DNA of 53,863 nt from the NCBI GenBank assembly GCA_031280685.1, contig JAITGM010000046.1:1-53863 (forward strand), read 5' to 3'. The stretch is from Christensenellaceae bacterium (lineage in GTDB: Bacteria > Bacillota > Clostridia > Christensenellales > UBA1750). The position numbers were made by a program, and so were the translations under genes. Under the pieces are notes generated by a model that saw nothing but the letters and a program-made list of their open reading frames with translations, was not told the DNA's origin and did not search any database. Below are positions 34,901 to 43,081 of this stretch, one piece after another (position 1 is the first letter of the stretch; the number at the start of each line of letters is the position of its first letter).

Positions 34901-35698
34901 CTAGCTGCTCGCGCTCTTGTAGTTTTTGAGCCCCAGGCGCCAAAACCAGAGCGCAAAGGCGGTGAAGCCGGCCACGATGGCCAGCGCGTAGGCAAGCCCC
35001 TGGGGCTTGAGCACCCCGCTCAGCGCCTCGGTGGGCACCGTGGCCATCAGGCCATAGGGCAGCGCGAAGCAAAACAGCAGCTTAAAGCCGCCCTTGTACA
35101 GCACGCCCGGTATTTTGAAGTTCAGCGTCAGCATGTCGCCCTCCAGGTGGTTGATCGCGTCGGCCGCAATCACGAAAAAGGGAATGGTGCGCAAAATCAG
35201 CTCCATATCGCAATAGAGCAACGCCATCGCCAGCAGCAGCCCGATAAAGCCAAGCAGCAGCGGCAGGCTGACGGCGATGCCCTCGAGCGCAGCGCCGCGC
35301 GCGATGATCAGGCCGCTGAGGAGCAGCAGCGGCGCGGAGCCCAAATCCACGCTTTCAAAGCAGATGCGCAGCAGCGGACTGCCGGGCTTCGTCAGGTAAA
35401 GATCCAGCCCGCCCTCCCTGATCTTGCGCGGCAGCTCGATCAGCCCAAAGAAGCAGAGCAGCATGCTCAGGCCGTTGAGCATCGAAAAGCTGCCGATGAA
35501 GATCATCATTTGCCCCCGGCTCCAGCCGCCGATGCCGTCCACCTGGCCATAGATCAGCTCAAAGGCCAGCATCTGCGTTAAAAACAGCGCCCCGTCGGCA
35601 AAAAACGAGCCGAAGAAGCTCAGGCGAAACACCATCTGCCGCGTCAGGCGCAGCTTGGTCAGCAGCCAAACGAAGCGAAGCGAACGCAGAAAGCTCAT
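34901..35698 (-). CDS. ABC-2 type permease (COG3694-like)
   Basis: 265 residues with six membrane segments, matching the DUF990/ABC-2 permease family that accompanies COG4586 ATPases. It begins within the stop of the upstream permease (4-nt overlap). Together the two form the membrane channel of an exporter of unknown substrate. Confidence 0.85.
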   Translation of the reverse strand: MSFLRSLRFVWLLTKLRLTRQMVFRLSFFGSFFADGALFLTQMLAFELIYGQVDGIGGWSRGQMMIFIGSFSMLNGLSMLLCFFGLIELPRKIREGGLDLYLTKPGSPLLRICFESVDLGSAPLLLLSGLIIARGAALEGIAVSLPLLLGFIGLLLAMALLYCDMELILRTIPFFVIAADAINHLEGDMLTLNFKIPGVLYKGGFKLLFCFALPYGLMATVPTEALSGVLKPQGLAYALAIVAGFTAFALWFWRLGLKNYKSASS

Positions 35699-36492
35699 AT
35701 GCCCACCCCGTCGTACTGGACGCGCAGCCTTTCATAGAGGAGCCTGTTGGCGGCCAAAAACGCAGCCGTCCAAAGCACCAGCACCAGAAGGCCCTTGAGC
35801 CCCTCGCCAAGGCCCGCCCGCCCGGTTAGCAGCATGGCGGGCAGATAACCAACCTGCGAAAAGGGGAGCAAATTCAGCAACTCGAGCACCGTTTTGGGCA
35901 AGAGAGACAGCGGTAGCATCGCGCCCGTCGCGAGGGCGATCAAATTGCCCTGCAGGTGCAAAAAGAAGTTGATCTCTTGAAACTTGAAGGCCAGCAGCCC
36001 GACGAAAAAATGGTAGCTCACCATGAAGACCAGCCCCAGGGCGCTAAGGCAGAACGCGCAGAGCAGCGCCGCTGGTTCCGCGCCAAAGCCCATTCGGATT
36101 TGAAACAGCAGCGCGCCAAGCAGCGCCGCCAGCAGCGCAAACAGGGCGTAATAGAAGCTCGCGCCCAGGCTCTGCGCCATGAACTGCAGCTGTGGGCTCG
36201 CCGGCAGCACCATAAACTTAGAAAACGTGCCGCCGCGAATGCGCTCGTTCAGCTCAAAGCTCACGCCCGAGGACTGATCCATGGAGGAAAGGAAGGAAAC
36301 CACGAGGTAATAGCCCAGCATGCCGCCAAAGTCAAAGCCGCTCACGCTTTCTTGCCCCTGGAAGATCGCGCCCCAGAGGATCCAGGCGAAGAGCAGCTTC
36401 CAAAGCGTGCCCAGCGCGGTCATGGCCACGTCAAAGCGATAGACGATCTGCGCCTTAAAGGCGGTTTTGGCGATAGCAAAGTACTTTTTCAT
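35695..36492 (-). CDS. ABC-2 type permease (COG4587-like)
   Basis: 265 residues, six membrane segments, starting MKKYFAIAKTAFKAQIVYRFDVAMTALGTLWKLLF, the typical start of this permease family. ATG 36492 overlaps the ATPase stop by 4 nt; the upstream ATG at 36633 would lie inside the ATPase gene. It pairs with the next permease and the ATPase. Confidence 0.87.
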   Translation of the reverse strand: MKKYFAIAKTAFKAQIVYRFDVAMTALGTLWKLLFAWILWGAIFQGQESVSGFDFGGMLGYYLVVSFLSSMDQSSGVSFELNERIRGGTFSKFMVLPASPQLQFMAQSLGASFYYALFALLAALLGALLFQIRMGFGAEPAALLCAFCLSALGLVFMVSYHFFVGLLAFKFQEINFFLHLQGNLIALATGAMLPLSLLPKTVLELLNLLPFSQVGYLPAMLLTGRAGLGEGLKGLLVLVLWTAAFLAANRLLYERLRVQYDGVGI

Positions 36493-37304
36493 GCCTTTTC
36501 CCCCATCGCGTAGATCCTCTCGACCACCAGGCCGATTTCCTCGCCCTCCTCCTTTTGGAAGCGCCGAAAGAGCGCGTCCGTGCCGCCGTCGTAGAGCTTT
36601 TTCCCCTCGCCGACCACCACGCTGCGCTTGCAAAGGCTTAAAACGTCTTCCATGTAGTGCGAAGTCAGCAAAATCGTGGTGCCCTTCTGCTCGTTGACCT
36701 CGCGCAGAAAGAGCCGCATCTGCCGCTGGGCCACCGCGTCAAGGCCGATGGTCGGCTCGTCGAGGAAGAGCAGTTTGGGGTCGTGCAGCAGCGCCGCAAC
36801 CAGCTCCATCTTCATGCGCTCACCCAGGGAAAGGCTGCGCACCTGCACATTCAACAGCTCTTTCAGGTCAAAAAGCTCCACAAAGAAGTTCAGGTTCCTT
36901 TTGTAGTTCTCATCGCTGATGCCATATAGCTCTTTGAAAAGACCAAAGGTATCGGCCGCGGTCAGCTCAAAAAAGAGCTGGCTTTTTTGCCCCATCACCA
37001 CGGCATATTGGCGCTTGAAGGCGTTTTGCAGCCTGTTTGGCCAAAAGCCCAGCACCTCGATTTCGCCGCTTGTGGGCGCGATGATGCCCGTGAGCATCTT
37101 CACCAAGGTCGTCTTGCCCGCACCGTTCGGGCCGATCAGCCCGACGAACTCGCCGGGCTCCACGTTAAGGTCGAAATCGCTTACGGCGAGCTTTTCGCTG
37201 AATTCGCGCTTAAACAGCGATTTAACGCTGCCCAGCAGGCCCGGCTCCTTCTCGAAGCGGCGAAATGCCTTGGTCAGCCCCCTCGTTTCGATGATCGGCC
37301 TCAT
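36489..37304 (-). CDS. ABC transporter ATP-binding protein (COG4586-like)
   Basis: 271 residues. Walker A GPNGAGKTTLVK near 56, signature LSLGERMKMELVAALLHDP near 160, Walker B LLFLDEPTIGLD near 180. The N-terminal insert with GSVKSLFKREFSEK is typical of the COG4586 type that works with two ABC-2 permeases. Its ATG overlaps the rsgA TGA by 4 nt, so all four genes are probably one transcript. Confidence 0.93.
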   Translation of the reverse strand: MRPIIETRGLTKAFRRFEKEPGLLGSVKSLFKREFSEKLAVSDFDLNVEPGEFVGLIGPNGAGKTTLVKMLTGIIAPTSGEIEVLGFWPNRLQNAFKRQYAVVMGQKSQLFFELTAADTFGLFKELYGISDENYKRNLNFFVELFDLKELLNVQVRSLSLGERMKMELVAALLHDPKLLFLDEPTIGLDAVAQRQMRLFLREVNEQKGTTILLTSHYMEDVLSLCKRSVVVGEGKKLYDGGTDALFRRFQKEEGEEIGLVVERIYAMGEKA

Positions 37305-38350
37305 GGCTTGCCGCCCCCCTTCTTGCGCCGCTTATTAAAGGCCGCAATCTCCTTATTCCGCTTGCGCTTTTCGCCCAAAAAGGCGTTTTTATCCTCGGCA
37401 AAGCCCACTTCGCGCCGAAGCTTCAAATAGGCCTGCCAGCTTCTTTCGTCAAGCTCGCCGCTCGCAAGCGCCTGCCGCACCGCGCAGCCGGGCTCGCCTT
37501 TGTGCGAGCAGTCGGCAAAGCGGCAGCGCTCAAACAGCGCTTCAATGCCCGCGAAAGTTCCGCTCACGCCCTCTTCGGCGTCAAGGAGCCCAAGCTCGCG
37601 CATGCCCGGCGTGTCGATGACCATCACGCCCGAGGGCAGCAGGAAGAGCTGCCTGTGCGTGGTGGTGTGGCGGCCGCGGCTGTCGTCCTCCCGAATGCCG
37701 GCCGTGCCCATGACTTCCCGACCCATCAGCGCGTTTAGAAGCGAAGACTTCCCCACACCCGACATGCCCAAAAAGACCAGGGTTTTTCCGGGCAAAAGGT
37801 AGGGCGCAAGCTCGTGCATGTTGAGCCCCGTTTTCACCGAAAGCGCAATCGCCGCAACCCCTTGGCAGGCAGCGCGCACTTTTTCTAGCCTTTCGGCCCA
37901 ATTCTCGCACAAGTCGGCCTTCGTCAGCAGAACCACGGGCTCGGCGCCGCTCATGCGCGCCTGGCTCAAATAGCGCAGAATGCGGGCGGGGTTAAAGTCC
38001 TGGTTGAGCGAGGAAACAACAAAAACCGTGTCGAAGTTCGCGGCGACGAGCTGCTCAAACGCAATCCCTCTGGGCCCCGCCTCGCGCCGCCAGAATTTTG
38101 AACGCCTGGGCAGCAGCTTGTGGATGAGCGAAGGGCCGCTGGGGTTGAACCGCAGCAGCACAAAGTCGCCCACGCAGGGCAATTCGCCCCACCCGGCGCC
38201 GTGCAGCAGCGCGCCCCTTGGCTGCGCCTGCACTTCGCCTTGTTCACAAAGCACCGTCCAGCTTTCGCGCCTCAATTCAACCACGCGCCCCGGAATCAGT
38301 CCATCCGCAAACGCTTCCGGGCCGTCATAGCCATATTGCATAAGCTTCAA
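37301..38350 (-). CDS. rsgA: Ribosome small subunit GTPase RsgA
   Basis: 349 residues, a circularly permuted GTPase that acts late in 30S assembly. An N-terminal OB-fold is followed by the G4 motif TKADL, then G1 GMSGVGKSSLLNAL, G3 DTPGM, and a C-terminal zinc site (CRFADCSHKGEPGC). The C-terminus is very basic (KRRKKGGGK). The likely start is TTG 38350, 8 nt after AAAGGAG; ATG 38341 is three codons in. It heads an operon with the ABC exporter genes. Confidence 0.94.
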   Translation of the reverse strand: MKLMQYGYDGPEAFADGLIPGRVVELRRESWTVLCEQGEVQAQPRGALLHGAGWGELPCVGDFVLLRFNPSGPSLIHKLLPRRSKFWRREAGPRGIAFEQLVAANFDTVFVVSSLNQDFNPARILRYLSQARMSGAEPVVLLTKADLCENWAERLEKVRAACQGVAAIALSVKTGLNMHELAPYLLPGKTLVFLGMSGVGKSSLLNALMGREVMGTAGIREDDSRGRHTTTHRQLFLLPSGVMVIDTPGMRELGLLDAEEGVSGTFAGIEALFERCRFADCSHKGEPGCAVRQALASGELDERSWQAYLKLRREVGFAEDKNAFLGEKRKRNKEIAAFNKRRKKGGGKP

Positions 38351-38394
38351 TTTGAATTCTCCTTTTTATCTTCCTTTTCGTTTTTTTGCAGCAC

Positions 38395-38597
38395 AAAAAA
38401 GGATACGACAGCCATCGTATCCCATTCCCTGCGGTTTTACGAAAGGTTCCCGTTCTTTCGGCGGGCACAAACAAAAGAGGCAGCGCCCCTTCGCTCAGAT
38501 CCCGCCGGTTTTATGTGGTTTTAGGGCACAATCACCTTTGCTGCCGACATCAAACCACACTTCCTTTCGTCATCGGCCCTCAAGGGGCCTTGCTATG
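38395..38597 (-). ncRNA. Candidate structured noncoding RNA, unidentified
   Basis: A region of about 200 nt between hisF and rsgA without a plausible reading frame. On the minus strand a consensus promoter (38633-38604) predicts a start near 38597. The transcript would contain a 5' hairpin GGCCC/GGGCC, a long-range closing helix ACGAAAGG (38570-38563) with CCTTTCGT (38446-38439), and inside it two hairpins: GTGTGGTTT/AAACCACAT (38560-38552 with 38521-38513) and CGGCGGG/CCCGCCG (38507-38501 with 38465-38459). An intrinsic terminator ends it: GGATACGA/TCGTATCC plus six T (38422-38395). I cannot match it to 6S RNA, tmRNA, RNase P RNA or a riboswitch class by eye. It could be a standalone RNA or an attenuator/riboswitch ahead of rsgA. 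Confidence 0.6.
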
Positions 38598-38603
38598 GCC
38601 AAG

Positions 38604-38633
38604 AGCATACCACAACAAAAGGCGGGAGCGCAA
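38604..38633 (-). promoter_or_regulatory. Promoter of the candidate structured RNA
   Basis: On the minus strand TTGCGC (38633-38628), 18 nt, TATGCT (38609-38604). Confidence 0.65.
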
Positions 38634-38662
38634 GCCCTCGCCTCAAACTTTGGCAAAAACCC

Positions 38663-39418
38663 CTAAATTCGCATGCAAATCCCGCGCGAGGCGAGCTCGC
38701 GCTTGAGCTCCATGATTTCAAGCTCCTTAAAGTGAAAGAGCGAGGCGGCCAAAGCCGCGTCGGCTCCGGCGTGGCTCAATACGTCATAAAAATGCTTCAC
38801 CGCGCCAGCGCCGCCCGAAGCGATCACGGGAATATCGACCGCCGAGCAAATCGCGCGGGTGAGTTCCAAATCATAGCCGGTCTTGTGGCCGTCGGCGTCC
38901 ATCGAGGTTACGAGCAGCTCACCAGCGCCCTTTTGCGCCACGAGCTTAGCCCAGTCCACGGCGTTCATGCCGGTGGATTTGCGCCCGCCGTGGGTGTAGA
39001 CCTCCCAGCCGATGGGCGAGCGCTTGGCGTCGATCGCCACCACCACGCACTGGCTGCCATAGATCCGCGCCGCGTCGCGAATCAGCGCAGGGCTGCCCAC
39101 CGCCGAAGAGTTGATCGAAACCTTTTCGGCCCCGGCATGCAGCAGCATCGAAAAATCCTCCACGCTGCGGATCCCGCCGCCAACGGTGAAGGGAATGGAA
39201 ACCGCCCTTGCCACCTTGCGCACGGTTTCGAGCATGATAGCGCGATCGTCGCTGGTCGCGGTGATGTCCAAAAGCACGAGCTCGTCGGCTCCGGCTTCGT
39301 CATAGGCCCTGGCGCACTCCGCAGGGTCGCCGGCATCCACGAGATCCACGAAGCTCACGCCCTTGACCACGCGGCCGTCCTTCACATCCAGGCAGGGAAT
39401 GATGCGCTTAGCGAGCAT
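38663..39418 (-). CDS. hisF: Imidazole glycerol phosphate synthase cyclase subunit HisF
   Basis: 251 residues, a TIM barrel. The catalytic aspartates are present in [14 protein letters not shown] (Asp near 11) and [10 protein letters not shown] (near 130), with the phosphate-binding TVGGGIRS and ASGGAG motifs. With HisH it closes the imidazole ring and releases AICAR. It overlaps hisH by 11 nt. No other histidine gene is in the window. Confidence 0.94.
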   Translation of the reverse strand: MLAKRIIPCLDVKDGRVVKGVSFVDLVDAGDPAECARAYDEAGADELVLLDITATSDDRAIMLETVRKVARAVSIPFTVGGGIRSVEDFSMLLHAGAEKVSINSSAVGSPALIRDAARIYGSQCVVVAIDAKRSPIGWEVYTHGGRKSTGMNAVDWAKLVAQKGAGELLVTSMDADGHKTGYDLELTRAICSAVDIPVIASGGAGAVKHFYDVLSHAGADAALAASLFHFKELEIMELKRELASRGICMRI

Positions 39419-40046
39419 GGTCTTCCTCCATTTGGCAGATTTTCACGAAATTCGAAAGCAGCTGCAGCCCTGCCTGGCCGCTCTTTTCGGGGTGAAACTG
39501 CACCGCCCACAGGTTTTGGTCGCGCACGGCAATGTCCATATCGCTATTGCCATAGCTAAGCCTGGCCAGCACGTTTTCGGGGTTTTGGGCCTGAGCGAAG
39601 TAGCTGTGCACGAAGTAAAACCACGGCTTTTCGGGCAGGCCGTCAAAAAGGGGATCGTCCCGCCTGGTTTCGAGCTGGTTCCAGCCCATGTGCGGCACCT
39701 TGGCGTGGCTATTGCCCACCTGGATCTTCTTCACCTCGCCCTCGAGGTATTTCAGGCCTGGAATTCCGGGTGATTCTTCGCTTTTTTCAAAGATTAGTTG
39801 CTCGCCGATGCAAATCCCCAAAAAGGGCGTGTTTTTCATGCGTACACGGCGCAGGCAGTCCATCAGGCCGCGGCATTTGAGCTGGCGCATGGCTTCGCCA
39901 AAGGCGCCTACGCCCGGCAAAATGACCCCGCTCGCTGAGAGGATCTCATCCCTTTCGGCGGTGAGCCTGGAATCGGCGCCGATCTTTCCCAGCGCATGCC
40001 GCACACTTTCGACGTTCCCCGCGCCGTAGTTTAGGATGGCGATCAT
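39408..40046 (-). CDS. hisH: Imidazole glycerol phosphate synthase amidotransferase subunit HisH
   Basis: 212 residues, class I glutamine amidotransferase. The nucleophile Cys is in [10 protein letters not shown] near 79, and the His/Glu dyad is in [10 protein letters not shown] near 188. It supplies ammonia to HisF. Its ATG follows an extended -10 promoter. The lone hisHF pair suggests either a split histidine pathway or recruitment to another amidotransfer reaction. Confidence 0.94.
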   Translation of the reverse strand: MIAILNYGAGNVESVRHALGKIGADSRLTAERDEILSASGVILPGVGAFGEAMRQLKCRGLMDCLRRVRMKNTPFLGICIGEQLIFEKSEESPGIPGLKYLEGEVKKIQVGNSHAKVPHMGWNQLETRRDDPLFDGLPEKPWFYFVHSYFAQAQNPENVLARLSYGNSDMDIAVRDQNLWAVQFHPEKSGQAGLQLLSNFVKICQMEEDHAR

Positions 40047-40081
40047 CGCAGCCGGCCCCCATTCCTCTGAAAGTTACTTAC

Positions 40082-40090
40082 ATTATATCA
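40082..40090 (-). promoter_or_regulatory. Extended -10 promoter for hisHF
   Basis: On the minus strand TGATATAAT, i.e. TG-n-TATAAT, about 37 nt before the hisH start; no good -35. Confidence 0.5.
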
Positions 40091-40171
40091 AATAAAAATC
40101 GAGAATTTCGTTAAAAGCAAGCGATTGTTATGCTAAAACTGGATATCAAAGCGGATTTTAGTCCGCGCTTC

Positions 40172-40200
40172 TTGACAAGGCCATGGCGCGCGGATATGCT
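40172..40200 (+). promoter_or_regulatory. Promoter of guaA
   Basis: TTGACA (40172-40177), 17 nt, TATGCT (40195-40200). No purine riboswitch is seen in the short leader. Confidence 0.8.
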
Positions 40201-40236
40201 CTGAGTATATTGAATGTGCAGGAGGGCTTGTGCGCT

Positions 40237-41772
40237 ATGCAAACCCATCAACTGGTTCTTGTTTTGGACTTTGGCGGCCAATATAACCAGCTCATCGCGC
40301 GCCGCGTCCGCGACGAGGGCGTGTATTGCGAAATGATTCGGGGCAATACGAAGGCGGAAGAGATCCGCGCAAAAAGCCCATTGGGCATCATCCTCACCGG
40401 CGGGCCGATGAGCGTCTATGAAAAGGGCGCGCCGCAGATCGACCCCGGGGTTTTTGCGCTTGGCGTGCCGATTTTGGGCATTTGCTATGGCCAGCAGCTC
40501 ATCGCCCATGTTTTAGGGGGCAAGGTCAGCTCCGCACAAAAGCGAGAATATGGTCAGGCCAGCGTCATCTTGCAAAAAAGCCCGCTCTTTCAGGGCGTCG
40601 AAGGCGAATCCCTCTGCTGGATGAGTCATACCGATCAGGTGCGCACCCTGCCCGACGGCTTTTCGCCCATCGGCTTTACGGCAAGCTGCCCCATCGCCGC
40701 CATTGCCGATGAAACCCGGAAGATCTACGGCGTGCAGTTCCACCCCGAGGTGCAGCACTCCGTGCGCGGCAAAAAAATCCTGCGGAACTTCCTCTATCAG
40801 GTCTGTGGGCTCAGCGGCGATTGGCGCATGGACTCCTACGCCGAGGAGCTTACGGAAAAGCTCAGGAGCCAAATCGGGGAAGGCAGCGTGCTCTGCGCCC
40901 TCTCTGGCGGGGTGGATTCCTCGGTCTGCGCGGCGCTCCTTCACCGCGCCGTGGGCGAAAGGCTCAGCTGCGTCTTTGTCGATACCGGCCTTCTGCGCAA
41001 GAACGAAGCAAAAGAGGTTGAGGAGCAGTTCGGAAAGCGCTTTGGCAAGAGCCTGATCTCGATTGACGCAGGCGCCCGTTTTTTGCAAAAGCTCGGGGGC
41101 GTTTCAGACCCGGAGCAAAAGCGCAAGATCATCGGCGCCGAGTTCATTCGGGTCTTTGAGGAAGCGGCAAAGCAGCTCGGCACGGTGGACTACCTCGCCC
41201 AGGGCACGATTTACCCCGACGTCATCGAATCCGGCAGCGGCTCCGCCGCCACGATCAAGAGCCACCACAACGTGGGCGGCCTGCCCGATGTCATCGACTT
41301 TAAGCAGATCGTCGAGCCCCTGCGCGACCTATTTAAGGATGAGGTTCGCAGGCTCGGTCTCGAGCTGGGTCTGCCGCAAGCGCTGGTTTGGCGCCAGCCC
41401 TTCCCCGGCCCCGGCCTTGCCGTGCGGGTTTTGGGCGAAATCACGGAAGAAAAGCTCGCCATCCTCCGCGAGGCGGACGCGATCTTTCGCGAGGAAGTCG
41501 CAACCGCCGGGCTGCAGACCTCGATTAACCAATATTTCGCCGTACTGACCAACCTGCGCTCGGTCGGCGTGATGGGCGATGCTCGCACCTACGATTATGC
41601 CATCGCCCTGCGCGCGGTCGAAACCCTGGATTTTATGACGGTAGACTGGTCGCGGATCCCCTTCGAGGTTCTGGCAAGCGCCTCGAGCCGTATCGTCAAC
41701 GAGGTGCCTGAGGTCAATCGCGTCCTGTACGACATCACGACCAAGCCCCCGGCCACCATCGAATACGAATAA
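40237..41772 (+). CDS. guaA: GMP synthase (glutamine-hydrolysing)
   Basis: 511 residues; converts XMP to GMP. The N-terminal amidotransferase domain has [11 protein letters not shown] (nucleophile Cys) and GVQFHPEV; the ATP-pyrophosphatase domain has the P-loop [14 protein letters not shown] near 222, and the C-terminal dimerisation domain ends [11 protein letters not shown] 40237 follows a GGAGG site; the ATG at 40183 lies within the promoter. Monocistronic with a strong terminator. Confidence 0.97.
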   Translation: MQTHQLVLVLDFGGQYNQLIARRVRDEGVYCEMIRGNTKAEEIRAKSPLGIILTGGPMSVYEKGAPQIDPGVFALGVPILGICYGQQLIAHVLGGKVSSAQKREYGQASVILQKSPLFQGVEGESLCWMSHTDQVRTLPDGFSPIGFTASCPIAAIADETRKIYGVQFHPEVQHSVRGKKILRNFLYQVCGLSGDWRMDSYAEELTEKLRSQIGEGSVLCALSGGVDSSVCAALLHRAVGERLSCVFVDTGLLRKNEAKEVEEQFGKRFGKSLISIDAGARFLQKLGGVSDPEQKRKIIGAEFIRVFEEAAKQLGTVDYLAQGTIYPDVIESGSGSAATIKSHHNVGGLPDVIDFKQIVEPLRDLFKDEVRRLGLELGLPQALVWRQPFPGPGLAVRVLGEITEEKLAILREADAIFREEVATAGLQTSINQYFAVLTNLRSVGVMGDARTYDYAIALRAVETLDFMTVDWSRIPFEVLASASSRIVNEVPEVNRVLYDITTKPPATIEYE

Positions 41773-41783
41773 GGCGAGCGCCT

Positions 41784-41838
41784 AAACCGCAAAACCACGG
41801 CCCGTGGCAATCCGCCCCGGGCCGTGGTTTTGCGGTTT
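41784..41838. terminator. Very strong bidirectional terminator after guaA
   Basis: Arms 41784-41804 and 41818-41838 pair perfectly over 21 bp (AAACCGCAAAACC...GGTTTTGCGGTTT), loop of 13 nt. It separates guaA from the convergent PIN/TRAM gene. Confidence 0.9.
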
Positions 41839-41845
41839 CAAGGCC

Positions 41846-42964
41846 TTATTTAAGCATTTCCTTGAGCTTTGCGAAGATCATTCGGCCGGCCGAGGTCTGC
41901 AGCACCGAGGTAACGACCGCAGCCACGGTTTCGCCGATGAGCTTGCGCGCATTGTCGATCACGATCATGGTGCCGTCCTCTAAGTAGGCGATTCCCTGGC
42001 CCGGCTCCTTGCCCTCCTTCATCACCACAAGCTCGATCTCCTCCCCAGGGATCAGCACGGGCTTTAAAGCGTTGGCCAGGTCGTTGATGTTCAGCACGCG
42101 GATGCCGGTCAGCTCCGCGACCTTGTTGAGGTTATAGTCGTTGGTCACCACAAAGCCCGGCAGCGCCTGCGCGAGCTTTAAAATCATCAAGTCGGCCTCG
42201 GCGGTATCCTCAAACTCGGTTTCGTCTATGATAACCTCCATGCTCAGATCCTTTTGGATGCGCTGCAGCACATCCAGGCCGCGCCTGCCGCGGTTGCGCT
42301 TTAATCCGTCCGCCGAGTCCGCAATGTGGCGCAGCTCCCTAAGCACCACCTGCGGGATGACCAGCGGCCCTTCCATGAAGCCGGTCGCGCAGACGTCGAA
42401 GATGCGGCCGTCGATGATCGCGGAGGTATCCAAAACCTTGGCGTAGCCCTTGCCCTGCAGCTTTGCGCGGCCCTCATCCTCCTTGACCGTGGCGCGGCTG
42501 AGCAGCCCGACGACGCCGGGCAGCTCCCGCCAGCGCTTAGAGAAGATGCGAGCGCCTAAATAGGCCAACCCCAGGCAGAGGATCAGCGAAAGGGGCATCA
42601 CCAAAAACAGCGAGAGGGCTGCGTTGAGTAGCGTGATGATGAAATAGCCGGTGATCAGCCCGAAGAGCAGCCCAACGCAGCTAAAGAGGATATCCGCCAT
42701 GGGCATCTTGCGGAGCTTCTCTTCAGAGACCGCGATAAAGCGCTTGCCCCAGGCCACAATGGGCCCGGAAAGCAAAAAGAAAGAAATCGTAAAAATGGCG
42801 GCCAGCAAAGCCGAGGCGCCAAGCCAGATCAGTTGCAGCAGATAATGCGGCAAAAAGTAATGGTCAAAGCCCGACTCATCCAGAAACCTGCGCAGCGTTT
42901 CGGCCAGGGCAAGCCCTGCACCAAGGCCCGAGAGTGTGAACACGATCCTGAAAACCTTCTGCAA
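41846..42964 (-). CDS. PIN/TRAM domain membrane protein (YacL-like)
   Basis: 372 residues. Four N-terminal membrane segments (about 1-125) are followed by a PIN nuclease domain starting KVLDTSAIIDGRIFDVCATGF and containing the acidic residues of the active site, then a TRAM RNA-binding domain. Bacillus YacL is the reference; its role is unknown, with RNA cleavage or translation control proposed. The ATG at 43042 gives an odd basic extension; TTG 42964 with GGGGAG 9 nt upstream gives the membrane segment at the start as in homologues. It lies next to radA, as yacL lies near radA in Bacillus. Confidence 0.88.
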   Translation of the reverse strand: MQKVFRIVFTLSGLGAGLALAETLRRFLDESGFDHYFLPHYLLQLIWLGASALLAAIFTISFFLLSGPIVAWGKRFIAVSEEKLRKMPMADILFSCVGLLFGLITGYFIITLLNAALSLFLVMPLSLILCLGLAYLGARIFSKRWRELPGVVGLLSRATVKEDEGRAKLQGKGYAKVLDTSAIIDGRIFDVCATGFMEGPLVIPQVVLRELRHIADSADGLKRNRGRRGLDVLQRIQKDLSMEVIIDETEFEDTAEADLMILKLAQALPGFVVTNDYNLNKVAELTGIRVLNINDLANALKPVLIPGEEIELVVMKEGKEPGQGIAYLEDGTMIVIDNARKLIGETVAAVVTSVLQTSAGRMIFAKLKEMLK

Positions 42965-43081
42965 AGGCCATCTCCCCTGTCTTTTTTGTAGGCTCCCCAG
43001 GCGCAGGCGCCCATGGTAGCCCTTTAAACATCCCCAGAGCATTAATTTGCCGCAATCACCGAAAAACCCTTTTCATTTCCC

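Noticed and set aside
38395-38597. Assignment of the hisF-rsgA RNA as 6S RNA or tmRNA
   Set aside because: The closing helix encloses two separate hairpins rather than a single bubble as in 6S RNA, and there is no tag reading frame or tRNA-like domain as in tmRNA.
40047-40236. Purine riboswitch before guaA
   Set aside because: The transcript from the TTGACA-TATGCT promoter has a leader of only about 30 nt; no aptamer fits.
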